From: Candidatus Gastranaerophilales bacterium
GTDB taxonomy: Bacteria > Cyanobacteriota > Vampirovibrionia > Gastranaerophilales > Gastranaerophilaceae
Length of the DNA: 64,000 bases
Assembly (NCBI GenBank): GCA_944322785.1
Contig: CALUPW010000011.1
Location: 1 to 64,000 of the forward strand
Direction of reading: 5' to 3'
The position numbers and the translations under genes are program-made. The notes beneath the pieces were generated by a model. The model was not told the origin of the DNA. It made no database searches and saw only the letters and a list, made by a program, of their open reading frames with translations. Shown here in pieces: positions 32,529 through 41,556 of this stretch (positions are counted from its first letter, which is position 1; each line of letters begins with the position of its first letter).

Positions 32529-34070
32529 ATGGAGGAAGAAAAAAAGGTAAACCCCTATATAGTCGCACTTTCGGTTTTGCTGCCGTCATTTATGTCATTG
32601 GCAGCCTCATCTGCGACGAATGTATGCCAGCCCAATATTGCCGGATATTACGGCGCTACACAGTATGAAGCAAATACCGTAATTACATCATACATAATTT
32701 CAGGCGGTGTAATGCTTCCTGTTACAGGCTTTCTGGTCAGAACAATCGGTAAAAAACTTCTTCTCTATTACAGTATCTGGCTTTTTTGTATCGGAGCTGT
32801 TATGTGTATCCTTGCGCCGAATCTTCAGATGCTGATTGCAGCCCGCATTGTGCAGGGGATTGGAAGCGGTTGTATTTTACCTTTGTGTCAGGCAATTCTG
32901 CTGGAAGTATTTCCGGAAAATCAGCGGGGAGTTGCAATGGGACTTTTCGGAATTGCGGCTATGTTTTCTCCTCTTGCAGGGCCGTTTTTAGGAGGGTATT
33001 TAACCGACAATTACAGCTGGCAATGGGTGTTTATCATAAATATTCCGCTGTCTATGATTTCATTTTTACTTGTAAAATTATTCGTTAAAAAAGATATCCC
33101 GCCGAAACAAAAATATAACAAAAAATTTGATATAGTCGGCTTTTCAGCCGTTGTTGTGGCAATGGGCTGTATGCAGATTGTACTTGATAAAGGTCAGCAG
33201 TACAACTGGTTTGATACCCCCTGGATTTGCTGGCTTACCGGAATTTGTATTTTTTCATTTGTGCTTTTTTATGTTTGGGAACTTGAATATAAATATCCGC
33301 TTATTGATATAAGAGTATTTAAGGACAAAAATTTTTTAATAGGAACTTTTGTCTGTTCATTTTTGAATATAATGCTTTATTCAACCCTTCTTCTTGTTCC
33401 GATGTTTGTACAGAGTCTTTTGGGATACAGTCCGTCAATGTCAGGTTTTGCAATGTTTCCAAGAGCTGTTGCATGTCTTATCGGACTGCTTGTAGTCGGT
33501 GAAATTTCAAGGTTTTTTGAAAGCCGGCTTCTTGCAACAATCGGGCTTTTGATAATGGGATTTTCCGTATTTCAACTCTCAAATCTTAATACAACAGCTT
33601 CAATTGAAACGGTAATTCTGCCCAATATTCTTTTGTGTATAGGTGTTCCGACCGCATTTATCCCGATAACGGCACTTGCTTTCCAGACACTTGATGCGAA
33701 AAGAACGGCAGATGCCGCAGCCCTTCATGCTATGTTTAAAAATGTGATTACTGCAGTTGCAACATCGGTTTCTGCAACTTTTATCGCCCGTGTTTCTCAG
33801 GTTCATCAAACCTATCTGGTACACAATCTTTCCGGTGAAAATCCTCATTTTTATCACAAATTGATGGCTGCTCAGGTGAAATTTTCAACATATTTTAACC
33901 ATTATACAGCCGCACGAAAAGCAGGCGGAAGCCTTTATAATCAAATGCTTGCACAGGCAAGACTGTGTTCATTTTATGATGCCTTTCAATTGCTTGCGCT
34001 GTTGTGTATTCTGGTTATTCCGTTTGTCATAATCCTTAAAACAAAATCTAAAAAACGAAAGTCAGCTTAA
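32529..34070 (+). CDS. DHA2-family (EmrB-type) drug efflux transporter
   Basis: A proton-driven major facilitator superfamily exporter with 14 membrane helices in 513 residues. The N-terminal half has the motif GKKLLLYYSIWLF after helix 2, ARIVQGIGSGCILPL (motif B-like, with the conserved Arg) and GLFGIAAMFSPLAGPFLGGYLTDNYSWQWVFIINIP (motif C of drug exporters). The C-terminus is basic. AGGAG precedes the ATG. With the EmrA-like and TolC-like proteins it makes an EmrAB-TolC-type pump. Substrates cannot be inferred. Confidence 0.92.
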   Translation: MEEEKKVNPYIVALSVLLPSFMSLAASSATNVCQPNIAGYYGATQYEANTVITSYIISGGVMLPVTGFLVRTIGKKLLLYYSIWLFCIGAVMCILAPNLQMLIAARIVQGIGSGCILPLCQAILLEVFPENQRGVAMGLFGIAAMFSPLAGPFLGGYLTDNYSWQWVFIINIPLSMISFLLVKLFVKKDIPPKQKYNKKFDIVGFSAVVVAMGCMQIVLDKGQQYNWFDTPWICWLTGICIFSFVLFYVWELEYKYPLIDIRVFKDKNFLIGTFVCSFLNIMLYSTLLLVPMFVQSLLGYSPSMSGFAMFPRAVACLIGLLVVGEISRFFESRLLATIGLLIMGFSVFQLSNLNTTASIETVILPNILLCIGVPTAFIPITALAFQTLDAKRTADAAALHAMFKNVITAVATSVSATFIARVSQVHQTYLVHNLSGENPHFYHKLMAAQVKFSTYFNHYTAARKAGGSLYNQMLAQARLCSFYDAFQLLALLCILVIPFVIILKTKSKKRKSA

Positions 34071-34157
34071 CATTTAGATTTGTTAAGAGTTTTCGAAACA
34101 TAAGGCAAAATTTTTTGTTTTTTTCTATTATAATTGTAGTGAAAAACGGTAGGGATT

Positions 34158-34862
34158 ATGTCAAATCAAGTAACTGTAACTAATACCCCCAGAAAACCTT
34201 TCGGTATGTTTAAGAGTGTAGCGAATGCCAAAAAGGCAAATCTTACTTATGCGCCGAGAAGAAGCTACCGGAACCATACTCATGATATTGTAGAAACTCA
34301 TACAAAGGTAAAAGCTCTTTTAGGCTCTTTAGCCGGAGTAGCATTTTCAACAGCTATAGTTGCAAAAAAACAAAAACTTTCATTAAAAAATCCGTTGAAT
34401 ATATTTAAATTAAAATATGGAATGAAAGAGATGATAGCTGTTTGCGGACTTGGCATAATTGGCGGGGCATCAGGCGGGATGATAGGTTCAGACAAGAAAA
34501 AAGAAAAAATGGATGAAGGCGTTTTTCAATTCATGAATGCAACCGTTCCGCTTTTAGGTGTTCATCCCGTTACAAAGATGATTGACAACTCAAAATATAA
34601 ACAGAATTTACCGCTGCGTGTAGCAGCAATTATTGCCGTTCTTTTTGCGGGTATGAAGGTGGCAGCTGAACTTTCAAACTTTATTAATGACCCGCATGAC
34701 AAAGTTCCGGACAGAAAATTGACAATATGGGATTCTATTGCCAATATTGATGATGCTGTCGGTGCATTTGCCATTGCAAAAATCCCTGTTGTATCACAGC
34801 TTGAAAAAATTCTCCCGCTAATTTATGTGTGGTGCGGATATAGAGCCGGAAAAAGCAACTAG
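34158..34862 (+). CDS. Unrecognised FG-motif membrane protein, 234 residues
   Basis: The protein begins with Thr/Asn-rich residues and RKPFGMFKSV, the Phe-Gly element seen in other lineage-type proteins here. It has four probable hydrophobic segments (about 52-68, 92-112 with GIIGGASGGMIG, 153-172 and 215-230) and a loop with two basic runs. A weak GTAGGGA ribosome site precedes the ATG. Length, charge and the FG element suggest kinship of style, not proven homology, with the protein at 62779-63807. No function is assignable. Confidence 0.75.
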   Translation: MSNQVTVTNTPRKPFGMFKSVANAKKANLTYAPRRSYRNHTHDIVETHTKVKALLGSLAGVAFSTAIVAKKQKLSLKNPLNIFKLKYGMKEMIAVCGLGIIGGASGGMIGSDKKKEKMDEGVFQFMNATVPLLGVHPVTKMIDNSKYKQNLPLRVAAIIAVLFAGMKVAAELSNFINDPHDKVPDRKLTIWDSIANIDDAVGAFAIAKIPVVSQLEKILPLIYVWCGYRAGKSN

Positions 34863-34885
34863 AAATTTAAAATTTTGATTTTCTC

Positions 34886-35227
34886 TTATTCAATGCTTTG
34901 AATTTTTATCTGTCCGTTTTGTTCAACAAATTGAACATTTTGTTTTGGCTGATTGTTATAAATCCTTTGCATTGCAGGTTCTGTCAGCTTAAATTCTTCA
35001 GTCTTTTTGGCGTCTTTGTTTTCCTGAACCTCTTTATAATCGTTGTATTCTTGATATCTGAATTTCATATCATCAATCATTTTCATATCATGAACCTGAC
35101 TTCCGCCAAGTCCCATCGGGGAATTTATAAGATTCATCATACTTCCCGCATCCATTGCAGGGTTTGCGAAAGCTGAGGTTCCTGCTATTACAGCGGCAGT
35201 AAAAATTAAATACATAATCTTTTTCAT
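34886..35227 (-). CDS. Small secreted protein of unknown function
   Basis: A 113-residue protein with a clear signal peptide (MKKIMYLIFTAAVIAGTSAFA). The mature part starts NPAMDAGSMMNLINSPMG and continues as a charged Lys/Glu/Gln-rich helix. There is no Cys, so it is not a lipoprotein. AAGGAG precedes the ATG. It lies 12 bases downstream of the SIMPL-domain gene and is surely co-transcribed with it, which suggests a shared envelope role. Confidence 0.75.
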   Translation of the reverse strand: MKKIMYLIFTAAVIAGTSAFANPAMDAGSMMNLINSPMGLGGSQVHDMKMIDDMKFRYQEYNDYKEVQENKDAKKTEEFKLTEPAMQRIYNNQPKQNVQFVEQNGQIKIQSIE

Positions 35228-35239
35228 CTCAAAATCTCC

Positions 35240-35965
35240 TTATTTTACCCTGAATACTACATTTGCAACAGAGGTTACTTTTTTGTCAATTGTTGTTGTA
35301 TCATTTATACCGTAGTCGGAAACACTGGTTGAATCAGCCGGAGTAATTTGAAAAACTCCCATTCTTACCGATTGAATTTTTCCGACACGATTGTTGGTTG
35401 CTTTTAGCATAGCTGCAGCCCGTTGTTTTGCATCAACCGTTGCATCTTCCAACAGTTTAACCTTTAAATCGGAAAGCTGCGAATAAAAATATAAAGGCGG
35501 CATAACATTTATTTCAATTCCCTGAGCAATAAGTCCGTCAATATCAATTGCAATATCTTTGATTTTGTTCACGTCTTTTGAATTTATTACAACAGGCTGA
35601 GAATGAGTGTAGTTTTCAACTATATTTGTCATGCTTCCGTTCGGATTTTGTTTGTAGGTGTAATATCCGTGAGAAGATTTAAGTTCAATATTTTCTTTTG
35701 CAATCCCTTTTTGTTCAAGATATTTCATGACAGCAGGAATTTGTTTTTGAGCCTGATTGTAGGCAGAAATTCTGTCTTTCTGTTTTGTTGTAATATTAAA
35801 CTCCAGTCTTGCGCTGTCGGATTTGACAATTTGATATGCAGAACCCGTTACGGTAATTGTGTCTTTTGAAAAAGTTCCGGTAATTACTTTAGCAGCAGCA
35901 ACAAGCCCGAATGCTAAAATGATTGCAAGTGTTACAATCTGTAGTTTTTCCAATTTTTCAAACAT
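35240..35965 (-). CDS. SIMPL (DUF541) domain envelope protein
   Basis: A 241-residue protein with an N-terminal membrane anchor or uncleaved signal (residues about 10-27) and a periplasmic SIMPL domain. Landmarks are the opening TITVTGSAYQIVKSDSARLEF, the helix YNQAQKQIPAVMKYLEQKGI, NIELKSSHGYYTYK, then the long helix KVKLLEDATVDAKQRAAAML and the closing VTSVANVVFRVK. Family members are envelope or stress-associated proteins; no enzyme activity is established. AAAGGGG precedes the ATG. It is first in a two-gene operon with 34886-35227. Confidence 0.88.
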   Translation of the reverse strand: MFEKLEKLQIVTLAIILAFGLVAAAKVITGTFSKDTITVTGSAYQIVKSDSARLEFNITTKQKDRISAYNQAQKQIPAVMKYLEQKGIAKENIELKSSHGYYTYKQNPNGSMTNIVENYTHSQPVVINSKDVNKIKDIAIDIDGLIAQGIEINVMPPLYFYSQLSDLKVKLLEDATVDAKQRAAAMLKATNNRVGKIQSVRMGVFQITPADSTSVSDYGINDTTTIDKKVTSVANVVFRVK

Positions 35966-36123
35966 ATTTTAATACCCCTTTCACATAACCTTTTTTATAT
36001 TATTATAATAACATAAATTATAATATATTTCTTTATAAGCCGGTTGTTTATATAGATTTATGAAGTAGTAGAATAAAATCGGATATGAGTGTATAATCTA
36101 AAAATTGAAATAAGGAGTTAAAT

Positions 36124-37476
36124 ATGTCCAGATATGTAGAAGAAGTTTTGCAAAAGATTGAAGATAAAAACAAATATGAACCCGAATATCTTCAGGCTGT
36201 TGAAGAAGTTTTAAAAACCATTGCGCCGGTTGTTGATAAACATCCCGAATACAAAGAACTGGCAATTCTGGAAAGAATGACGGAACCTGAAAGAATAATA
36301 ACATTCAGAGTTCCGTGGGTGGATGATGAAGGTAAAATTCATGTAAACAGAGGTTTTCGAGTTCAATACAGCGGACTTATCGGCCCTTATAAAGGCGGAT
36401 TGAGATTTGACAAAAGCGTCAACCAGTCAATTATGAAGTTTCTGGGGTTTGAACAGATATTTAAAAACGCATTGACTGGTCTTCCGATAGGCGGTGCAAA
36501 AGGCGGCTCTGATTTTGATCCTAAGCACAAATCTGACATGGAAATTATGCGTTTTTGCCAGAGTTTTATGACAGAGCTTCAAAGACATATCGGGCCTGAT
36601 GTTGATGTTCCGGCAGGCGACATAGGTGTCGGAGCACGTGAAATCGGTTATTTGTACGGTCAGTACAGACGTATAAAAGACAGATATGACGGCGGAGTTT
36701 TGACAGGCAAAGGGCTGGAATACGGCGGTTCGCTTGTGCGGACTGAGGCAACCGGCTACGGGCTTGTGTATTTCATGCGGGAAATGCTTAAAGCAAATGG
36801 TAATCAGTCCCTGGAAGGCAAAACCGTTACTATTTCAGGCTCCGGCAACGTTGCGATTTACGCATGCGAAAAAGCGAGGATGCTGGGTGCAAAAGTCGTT
36901 GCAATGAGCGACAGCAACGGTTGTATTTATGATGAAAACGGAATTGATCTTGATATTATAAAACAAATTAAAGAAGTTGAGCGGGGACGGATAAAAGACT
37001 ATTTGAACTATCATTCAGCTGCAAAATATATAGAACGTACTGGAGAGGATTCTCCAATATGGGAAATAAAAACTGATATTGCACTTCCGTGTGCAACGCA
37101 AAATGAAGTCACATTGAATTCCGCAAAAAAACTGGTTGCAAACGGTGTTATTGCCATAGGTGAAGGGGCAAATATGCCGTGCAAACTTGAGGCAACCGAA
37201 TACTTCCTTGAACAGGGTGTGCTTGTCGCTCCGGCAAAAGCTGCAAATGCCGGCGGTGTTGCAACATCAGCTATTGAAATGAGCCAGAATTCAATGAGAT
37301 ATTACCTTTCATTTGAACAGGTTGACAAAATGCTTGATGCAATTATGGTCAATATTTTCAAATCAACGGAAGATGCCTGCAAAACTTATAACCTTGGTAT
37401 AAATTATGTTGCGGGCGCAAATATTGCGGCATTTACAAAACTTGCAAAAGCAATGATTGCACAGGGAATAATTTAA
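36124..37476 (+). CDS. gdhA: NADP-type glutamate dehydrogenase
   Basis: A cytosolic hexameric enzyme that makes glutamate from 2-oxoglutarate and ammonia. The 450-residue length is that of the small hexameric class. Active-site stretches are GGLRFDKSVNQSIMKFLGFEQIFKNAL, the catalytic-Lys segment LPIGGAKGGSDFDP, and DVPAGDIGVGAREIGYLYG. The Rossmann domain has SGSGNVAIYACEK (GxGxxA), and GANMPC and PAKAANAGGVA-x-SAIEM follow. The SDSNG after strand 2 supports NADP preference. AAGGAG lies before the ATG. It stands alone, 158 bases from the divergent SIMPL gene. Confidence 0.96.
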   Translation: MSRYVEEVLQKIEDKNKYEPEYLQAVEEVLKTIAPVVDKHPEYKELAILERMTEPERIITFRVPWVDDEGKIHVNRGFRVQYSGLIGPYKGGLRFDKSVNQSIMKFLGFEQIFKNALTGLPIGGAKGGSDFDPKHKSDMEIMRFCQSFMTELQRHIGPDVDVPAGDIGVGAREIGYLYGQYRRIKDRYDGGVLTGKGLEYGGSLVRTEATGYGLVYFMREMLKANGNQSLEGKTVTISGSGNVAIYACEKARMLGAKVVAMSDSNGCIYDENGIDLDIIKQIKEVERGRIKDYLNYHSAAKYIERTGEDSPIWEIKTDIALPCATQNEVTLNSAKKLVANGVIAIGEGANMPCKLEATEYFLEQGVLVAPAKAANAGGVATSAIEMSQNSMRYYLSFEQVDKMLDAIMVNIFKSTEDACKTYNLGINYVAGANIAAFTKLAKAMIAQGII

Positions 37477-37554
37477 TTTTCAAATTCTGCCTGACCGTCT
37501 GATTTTGTTAAAGATCTGCGGGATTATAATTTTTCATAAAAAAGGAGATGTTTT

Positions 37555-38001
37555 ATGAAAAATTATAAAAAGCCGTCAGATGAGGAATTACGCAGAAAAC
37601 TTGATGAAATTTCATATAGAGTCACCCAGCGGAATGCAACTGAGCGTCTGTTCAGCAGTCCGCACAACAACAATTTTAAAGACGGAATTTATGTGGATAT
37701 TGTAACAGGCGAGCCTTTGTTTTCCTCCCGTGATAAATTTAATTCCGGCTGCGGATGGCCTTCTTTTGCAAATACAATAAGCGACGACGCCGTAAACGAA
37801 TTTACGGATACAACATACGGATTTTTAAGAACAGAAGTTCGAAGCCAGATTGGGAATTCTCATCTGGGGCATGTTTTTAGTGACGGACCGAAAGAGTTTG
37901 GCGGACGCAGATATTGTATTAACGGTGCAGCTTTAAAGTTTATTTCAAAAGATAATCTAGAAAACGAGGGGTACGGGGAATACCTTTCATTTTTTGAGTG
38001 A
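37555..38001 (+). CDS. msrB: Peptide-methionine (R)-S-oxide reductase
   Basis: Repairs methionine-R-sulfoxide in oxidised proteins with thioredoxin. The 148-residue protein has SGCGWPSF (residues about 62-69), the LRTEVRSQIGNSHLGHVF segment and the catalytic RYCINGAAL near residue 122. The two CxxC zinc pairs of form-1 MsrB are absent, so it belongs to the zinc-free class. AAAGGAG precedes the ATG. A G+C-rich hairpin lies just after the stop. Confidence 0.95.
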   Translation: MKNYKKPSDEELRRKLDEISYRVTQRNATERLFSSPHNNNFKDGIYVDIVTGEPLFSSRDKFNSGCGWPSFANTISDDAVNEFTDTTYGFLRTEVRSQIGNSHLGHVFSDGPKEFGGRRYCINGAALKFISKDNLENEGYGEYLSFFE

Positions 38002-38008
38002 TGTAAAA

Positions 38009-38035
38009 TCAGGCGCCGCCGCAGGCGGCGCCTGA
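38009..38035. repeat. Perfect 12-bp G+C-rich hairpin after msrB
   Basis: TCAGGCGCCGCC and GGCGGCGCCTGA surround the loop GCA. The plus strand continues with A residues, so it is not a standard terminator for msrB. The minus strand continues ATTTTAC, only a weak T tract. It may be a 3'-end-stabilising structure or a REP-like repeat. Confidence 0.6.
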
Positions 38036-38165
38036 AAAATACTTTGGTTAAATCAATTACGCCCGACATGGTGTCCGGATTGGCAATATGCTGCAACCTT
38101 GTCATTTTTGTGTTAAAGCATAGCGATTTTTCAGTTGTTCCGCTCTATCAGAACTACATTGTAAA

Positions 38166-38199
38166 ACGTCATTCTGACGTAAGTCAGAATCTATTAATG
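38166..38199. repeat. Palindromic repeat, CTGAC-stem variant (inverse copy of 605-640)
   Basis: ACGTC, the stem ATTCTGAC (38171-38178), the loop GTAA, GTCAGAAT (38183-38190) and CTATTAATG. It differs from the reverse complement of 605-640 at only about one position across 34 bases. It is flanked at 38091-38101 and 38224-38232 by an inverted CAACCTTG/CAAGGTTG pair. The whole stretch 38040-38240 has no gene. Confidence 0.75.
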
Positions 38200-38240
38200 C
38201 TGATTATTCCGGTACATTTGGCTGCAAGGTTGCCTTAAAA

Positions 38241-38270
38241 AATAAAACGCCGGTGATTTATCACCGGCGT
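38241..38270 (-). terminator. Terminator of the His/Pro-rich gene
   Basis: ACGCCGGTGA (38247-38256) and TCACCGGCGT (38261-38270) form a 10-bp stem with loop TTTA. On the minus strand TTTTATTTTTT follows directly. Confidence 0.8.
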
Positions 38271-38277
38271 AAAGTTC

Positions 38278-38637
38278 TTATCTAGAGGGTTTTTGTTGGT
38301 CTGGTTGAGGTTTTTGAGAGTCATGTCTAAAATCTTTTCTATGGAAATCTCCCTTTCTGTGGTCACGGCGATCAAATTTGTGGTGGTGTCTGTGATGATC
38401 AGGACGACCGTATTCCCCATGCATCGGCGGCATCGGACGGTGCCATCCTATAGGTGCCGGCATCGGTGCAGGAGCCGGTACAGGCGGTTTTGCAAATGTT
38501 GTAAATACACACAATGCGAGTAAACATCCGGTAAATGCACCTGCTGTTATTAATGAGAATTTTTTAAACATATCATGTTCACATTTACACACTTTTTCAT
38601 CATTTTTGATTTCTTCATTTCTAATTTCGTATGACAT
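38278..38637 (-). CDS. Single-pass membrane protein with Pro-rich and His/Arg-rich tail
   Basis: A 119-residue protein: a cytosolic N-terminus with CKCEHD, one membrane helix (residues about 26-50) and a tail that begins with a Pro/Ala/Met repeat (PPVPAPAPMPAPIG). The tail ends in a run very rich in His, Arg, Asp and Lys (HHRHHHK, DRRDHRKGDFHRKDFRHD), then a Pro/Gln-rich end. AAGGAGG precedes the ATG. The His-rich tail could bind Ni, Zn or other metals, but that is inferred from composition only. No family is recognised. Confidence 0.75.
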   Translation of the reverse strand: MSYEIRNEEIKNDEKVCKCEHDMFKKFSLITAGAFTGCLLALCVFTTFAKPPVPAPAPMPAPIGWHRPMPPMHGEYGRPDHHRHHHKFDRRDHRKGDFHRKDFRHDSQKPQPDQQKPSR

Positions 38638-38695
38638 TTAACCTCCTTTACTTCGTTACATTCTTATAACGAAACAGCATGTAAAATTGTTCATT

Positions 38696-39655
38696 TTATA
38701 TTTCAAAAATTTTCTTTAAATACCCGCAAACTATTGAAAATGCTGCTTTTGTCTGGATATTATCACAAAGTGCATTCAGCATCATAAAGTCATGTATTGT
38801 ACCGTTCATTCGGATATTTGTTACAGGTACACCGGCTTCATCCAGTTTTCTTGCATAATCTTCCCCTTCATCTCTCAGAACATCGTTTTCGACCGTAAGT
38901 ATTAATGCAGGCGGAAGATTTTTCAAATTATTAATGTCGGCTTTTAATGGAGATACAAGGATTTCATCTCTTAATTTTTTGTCAGGCAGATATGCTTTCC
39001 AAAAATATTCCATTGATTTTTTAGTGAGCCATGGCCCTTTTTGAAATTTGTCATAAGATTCTGTATCCATTGAAGCATCAGTTACGGGATAGAGAAGAAT
39101 TTGAGCTTTTATAAAATCAAGATTGTTTAATTTTGCCTTAATTGCGCATGCCGCAGCCATATTTCCGCCTGCACTGTCGCCTGCAATAACAATTTTTTCT
39201 CTGTCTAAATCAAATTCATCAGGATAATTGTAAATATATTGAAGTACACCGTAGATTTGATTTAAAGCTTTCGGATAGGTAGTTTCCGGCGCTCTGTCGT
39301 AGTCAACAAAAATTACTGCAGCATTTGCCCCTGTTGAAAGACGTTTGAGAAGAATATCATAAACTTCTCTGTCGCCCATGACCCAGCCGCCTCCGTGTGC
39401 ATAAACGATTACGGGAAGTTTTCCTTTGTAATTCAACGGTTTTATAATTCTAACTTCGACATTCCCTTCATTTTCCGTTAAAAAAGTTGCATCCGTTACA
39501 TCGGCTTCAATATTTACGGGGAATTTCCGCTGAACAGACAAAAGAAATTCTCTGGCTTCGGATTCTGTCATTTCATAAAGCGGTTTTGCATCAGAATTTT
39601 CAAAAGTTTTAAGAAAACTTTCAACGTTTTTTAATAAATGTTCATTTTTACTCAT
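38696..39655 (-). CDS. Alpha/beta hydrolase, hormone-sensitive-lipase-type esterase
   Basis: A cytosolic esterase of 319 residues. The oxyanion-hole motif is HGGGWVMGD (residues about 90-98) and the nucleophile elbow is GDSAGGNMAAA (Ser near residue 161). The catalytic acid is probably in ENDVLRDEGEDYA and the His in GTIHDFMML. This is the HSL/GDSAG family active on short acyl esters. No signal peptide. GAGGTG precedes the ATG. The O-acetyltransferase gene follows upstream on the same strand, 92 bases away; the two could act on acetylated sugars, which is speculative. Confidence 0.9.
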   Translation of the reverse strand: MSKNEHLLKNVESFLKTFENSDAKPLYEMTESEAREFLLSVQRKFPVNIEADVTDATFLTENEGNVEVRIIKPLNYKGKLPVIVYAHGGGWVMGDREVYDILLKRLSTGANAAVIFVDYDRAPETTYPKALNQIYGVLQYIYNYPDEFDLDREKIVIAGDSAGGNMAAACAIKAKLNNLDFIKAQILLYPVTDASMDTESYDKFQKGPWLTKKSMEYFWKAYLPDKKLRDEILVSPLKADINNLKNLPPALILTVENDVLRDEGEDYARKLDEAGVPVTNIRMNGTIHDFMMLNALCDNIQTKAAFSIVCGYLKKIFEI

Positions 39656-39746
39656 TTTAACACCTCACATTATTCGTAAATTTTTGACATTACATTTTTT
39701 TACGAATTAATATAAGATGTTACCCTCAAATATCTATCCGGACAGG

Positions 39747-40301
39747 TTATTCAACATTTTTTATCGGGCGGCACGGGTTGCCGACAGCAAGAACATTTGA
39801 CGGAATATCTTTTGTCACAACGCTTCCGGCTCCGATTACAGTGTTATCTCCGATTGTAACACCCGGCATGACACAGACGTTTCCGCCAAACCATACGTTG
39901 TTTCCGACAGTAATCGGTTTTGCCGATTCAATTCCCGAGGCTCTTTCTTTGCTGTTCAGAGGGTGCGTTGCCGTATAAAATCCGCAGTTTGGACCAATCC
40001 AGACATTGTCGCCCATTTTTACTTTTGTACAGTCAAGAATTACTAGGTTGTGATTTGCATAAAAGTTGTCGCCGACTTCAATATTGTAGCCGTAATCGCA
40101 GAAGAAATTCGGTTCCACAAAAGGATTTTCCCCGATTTTCCCGAAGATTTTCCGAAGATTGCTTTTTCTCGTTTCAAATTCTTTCGGGCTTAACTGGTTG
40201 TAATACTGGCAGAGAGTTTTTACATTAATTCTGTCATACAACAGTTCGGCATCCGACGGGTTGTAATCAAGTCCTGCTATCATTTTTTCTTTTTCATTCA
40301 T
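39747..40301 (-). CDS. Sugar O-acetyltransferase (maltose/galactoside type)
   Basis: Acetyl-CoA-dependent acetylation of a sugar hydroxyl. The 184-residue protein has the LacA/Maa N-terminal helix (MIAGLDYNPSDAELLYDR), the catalytic-His segment GFYTATHPLN and a left-handed beta-helix of hexapeptides ending GGNVCVMPGVTIGDNTVIGAGSVVTKDIPSNVLAVGNPCRPIK. The length is as expected. AAGGAGA precedes the ATG. Sugar specificity cannot be read. Confidence 0.93.
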   Translation of the reverse strand: MNEKEKMIAGLDYNPSDAELLYDRINVKTLCQYYNQLSPKEFETRKSNLRKIFGKIGENPFVEPNFFCDYGYNIEVGDNFYANHNLVILDCTKVKMGDNVWIGPNCGFYTATHPLNSKERASGIESAKPITVGNNVWFGGNVCVMPGVTIGDNTVIGAGSVVTKDIPSNVLAVGNPCRPIKNVE

Positions 40302-40388
40302 AAGTTATATCTCCTTCTCTGTCAAATATTTTATCACGGGTTTTATACCGCTTGTCAATTCCTTTATTAGAGCTATTTTTAATAAAAT

Positions 40389-40418
40389 TTGCTTTATTAT
40401 TTCTTGTTGTTGTATAAT
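40389..40418 (+). promoter_or_regulatory. Promoter of the double-cubane/PHP operon
   Basis: TTGCTT (40389-40394), 18 bases and TATAAT (40413-40418). It lies 44 bases before ATG 40462. Confidence 0.5.
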
Positions 40419-40461
40419 AAATGAGTTCTTAAAAGTAAAGGTGATTAAATAAAAGATAGTT

Positions 40462-41547
40462 ATGCAAAGAGAACTTTCACATAAAAAAGTCGGAATTCCG
40501 AGAGCGATTTCATATTATAACAATTATCCGTTTTATTACGGCTTTTTCACCTCTCTCGGAATTGAAATTGTTTTGTCTGACAAAACAACAACTAAAATTA
40601 TTAATGAAGGCTGCAAATACGTAGTTTCCGACACATGCCTTCCAATAAAAGTTTTTACGGGGCATGTTGTTAATTTGCTTGATAAAGGCTGTGATGTAAT
40701 TTTTGTTCCGTCAATTCAATCAACCGGTTATAAAATCAACAATTGCAGTAAAATAAGAGGTTTGCCGGAAATTATTCGAAACGTTATCAACCGTGATTTT
40801 AAGATGATTGAACCCACGCTTGACAAAACTGAAAACATAACTTTTAAAGATTTCTGGAAAAATACTGCCGGATATTTTGGAATAACTGATGAAAAAGTTA
40901 TAAATAATGCAATTAAATCCGGCTGGAAGGTTTATAACGACTTTATTGCAATGACAAAATCAGGCATCGGATATCATGAAGCTCTGGAAAATGCAATCAA
41001 CGGAAAAATCGTTAAAAAGAGTGTAGATATTGTAAAACCTCTTTCAGTTGCGATTATGGGGCACGGGTACAACCTTTTTGATGACAGAATTTCCATGAAC
41101 ATAATTAAAAAACTGGAAAAAATGGATGTAAAAGTTTACACATCTTTGAACGTATCTCACAAGGATGCAGTTGATTCGATTGCTGGTATCGGAGAAATTC
41201 AATACTGGGCAAACGAACTTGAACTTACCGGAACGGCTGCATATTATCTTTTGAACAATAAAGTCGACGGAATTATTGCGCTTTCTGCCTTCGGATGCGG
41301 GCCGGATTCGTTGATGGTTGATGAAATGATGTATCACTGCAAAGAAACAGGCATGCCTTTAATTCATCTGACAATTGATGAGCATACGGGTGAAGCAGGT
41401 TTTGTAACTCGGCTCGAGGCTTTTGTGGATATGATGATGAGAAAGAAAAGAAATCTTCTTAACAAACAATCCGCAAAAACTCCCAAAACTGCGGCAGAAG
41501 TTGTTAAAATCCGTAATGATAAAGTGTTAACGGGTTCTGCAAAATAA
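40462..41547 (+). CDS. Acyl-CoA dehydratase/activase-related double-cubane-type protein (first)
   Basis: A 361-residue protein of the group annotated DUF2229 or CoA-activase-related, kin to the [4Fe-4S]-binding subunits of 2-hydroxyacyl-CoA dehydratases. It opens KVGIPRAISYYNNYPFYYGFFTSLGIEIVLSD, the group's N-terminus. Cys residues stand in CKYVVSDTCLPIKV, NNCSKIRG and SAFGCGPDSLM. The end, HLTIDEHTGEAGFVTRLEAFVDMM, is strongly diagnostic. Such proteins reduce substrates at very low potential when energised by an ATPase activase, but no activase (ASKHA ATPase) is encoded in this window. It is first in a three-gene operon and is followed by a PHP gene after nine bases. Confidence 0.8.
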   Translation: MQRELSHKKVGIPRAISYYNNYPFYYGFFTSLGIEIVLSDKTTTKIINEGCKYVVSDTCLPIKVFTGHVVNLLDKGCDVIFVPSIQSTGYKINNCSKIRGLPEIIRNVINRDFKMIEPTLDKTENITFKDFWKNTAGYFGITDEKVINNAIKSGWKVYNDFIAMTKSGIGYHEALENAINGKIVKKSVDIVKPLSVAIMGHGYNLFDDRISMNIIKKLEKMDVKVYTSLNVSHKDAVDSIAGIGEIQYWANELELTGTAAYYLLNNKVDGIIALSAFGCGPDSLMVDEMMYHCKETGMPLIHLTIDEHTGEAGFVTRLEAFVDMMMRKKRNLLNKQSAKTPKTAAEVVKIRNDKVLTGSAK

Positions 41548-41556
41548 TTTTTCATT

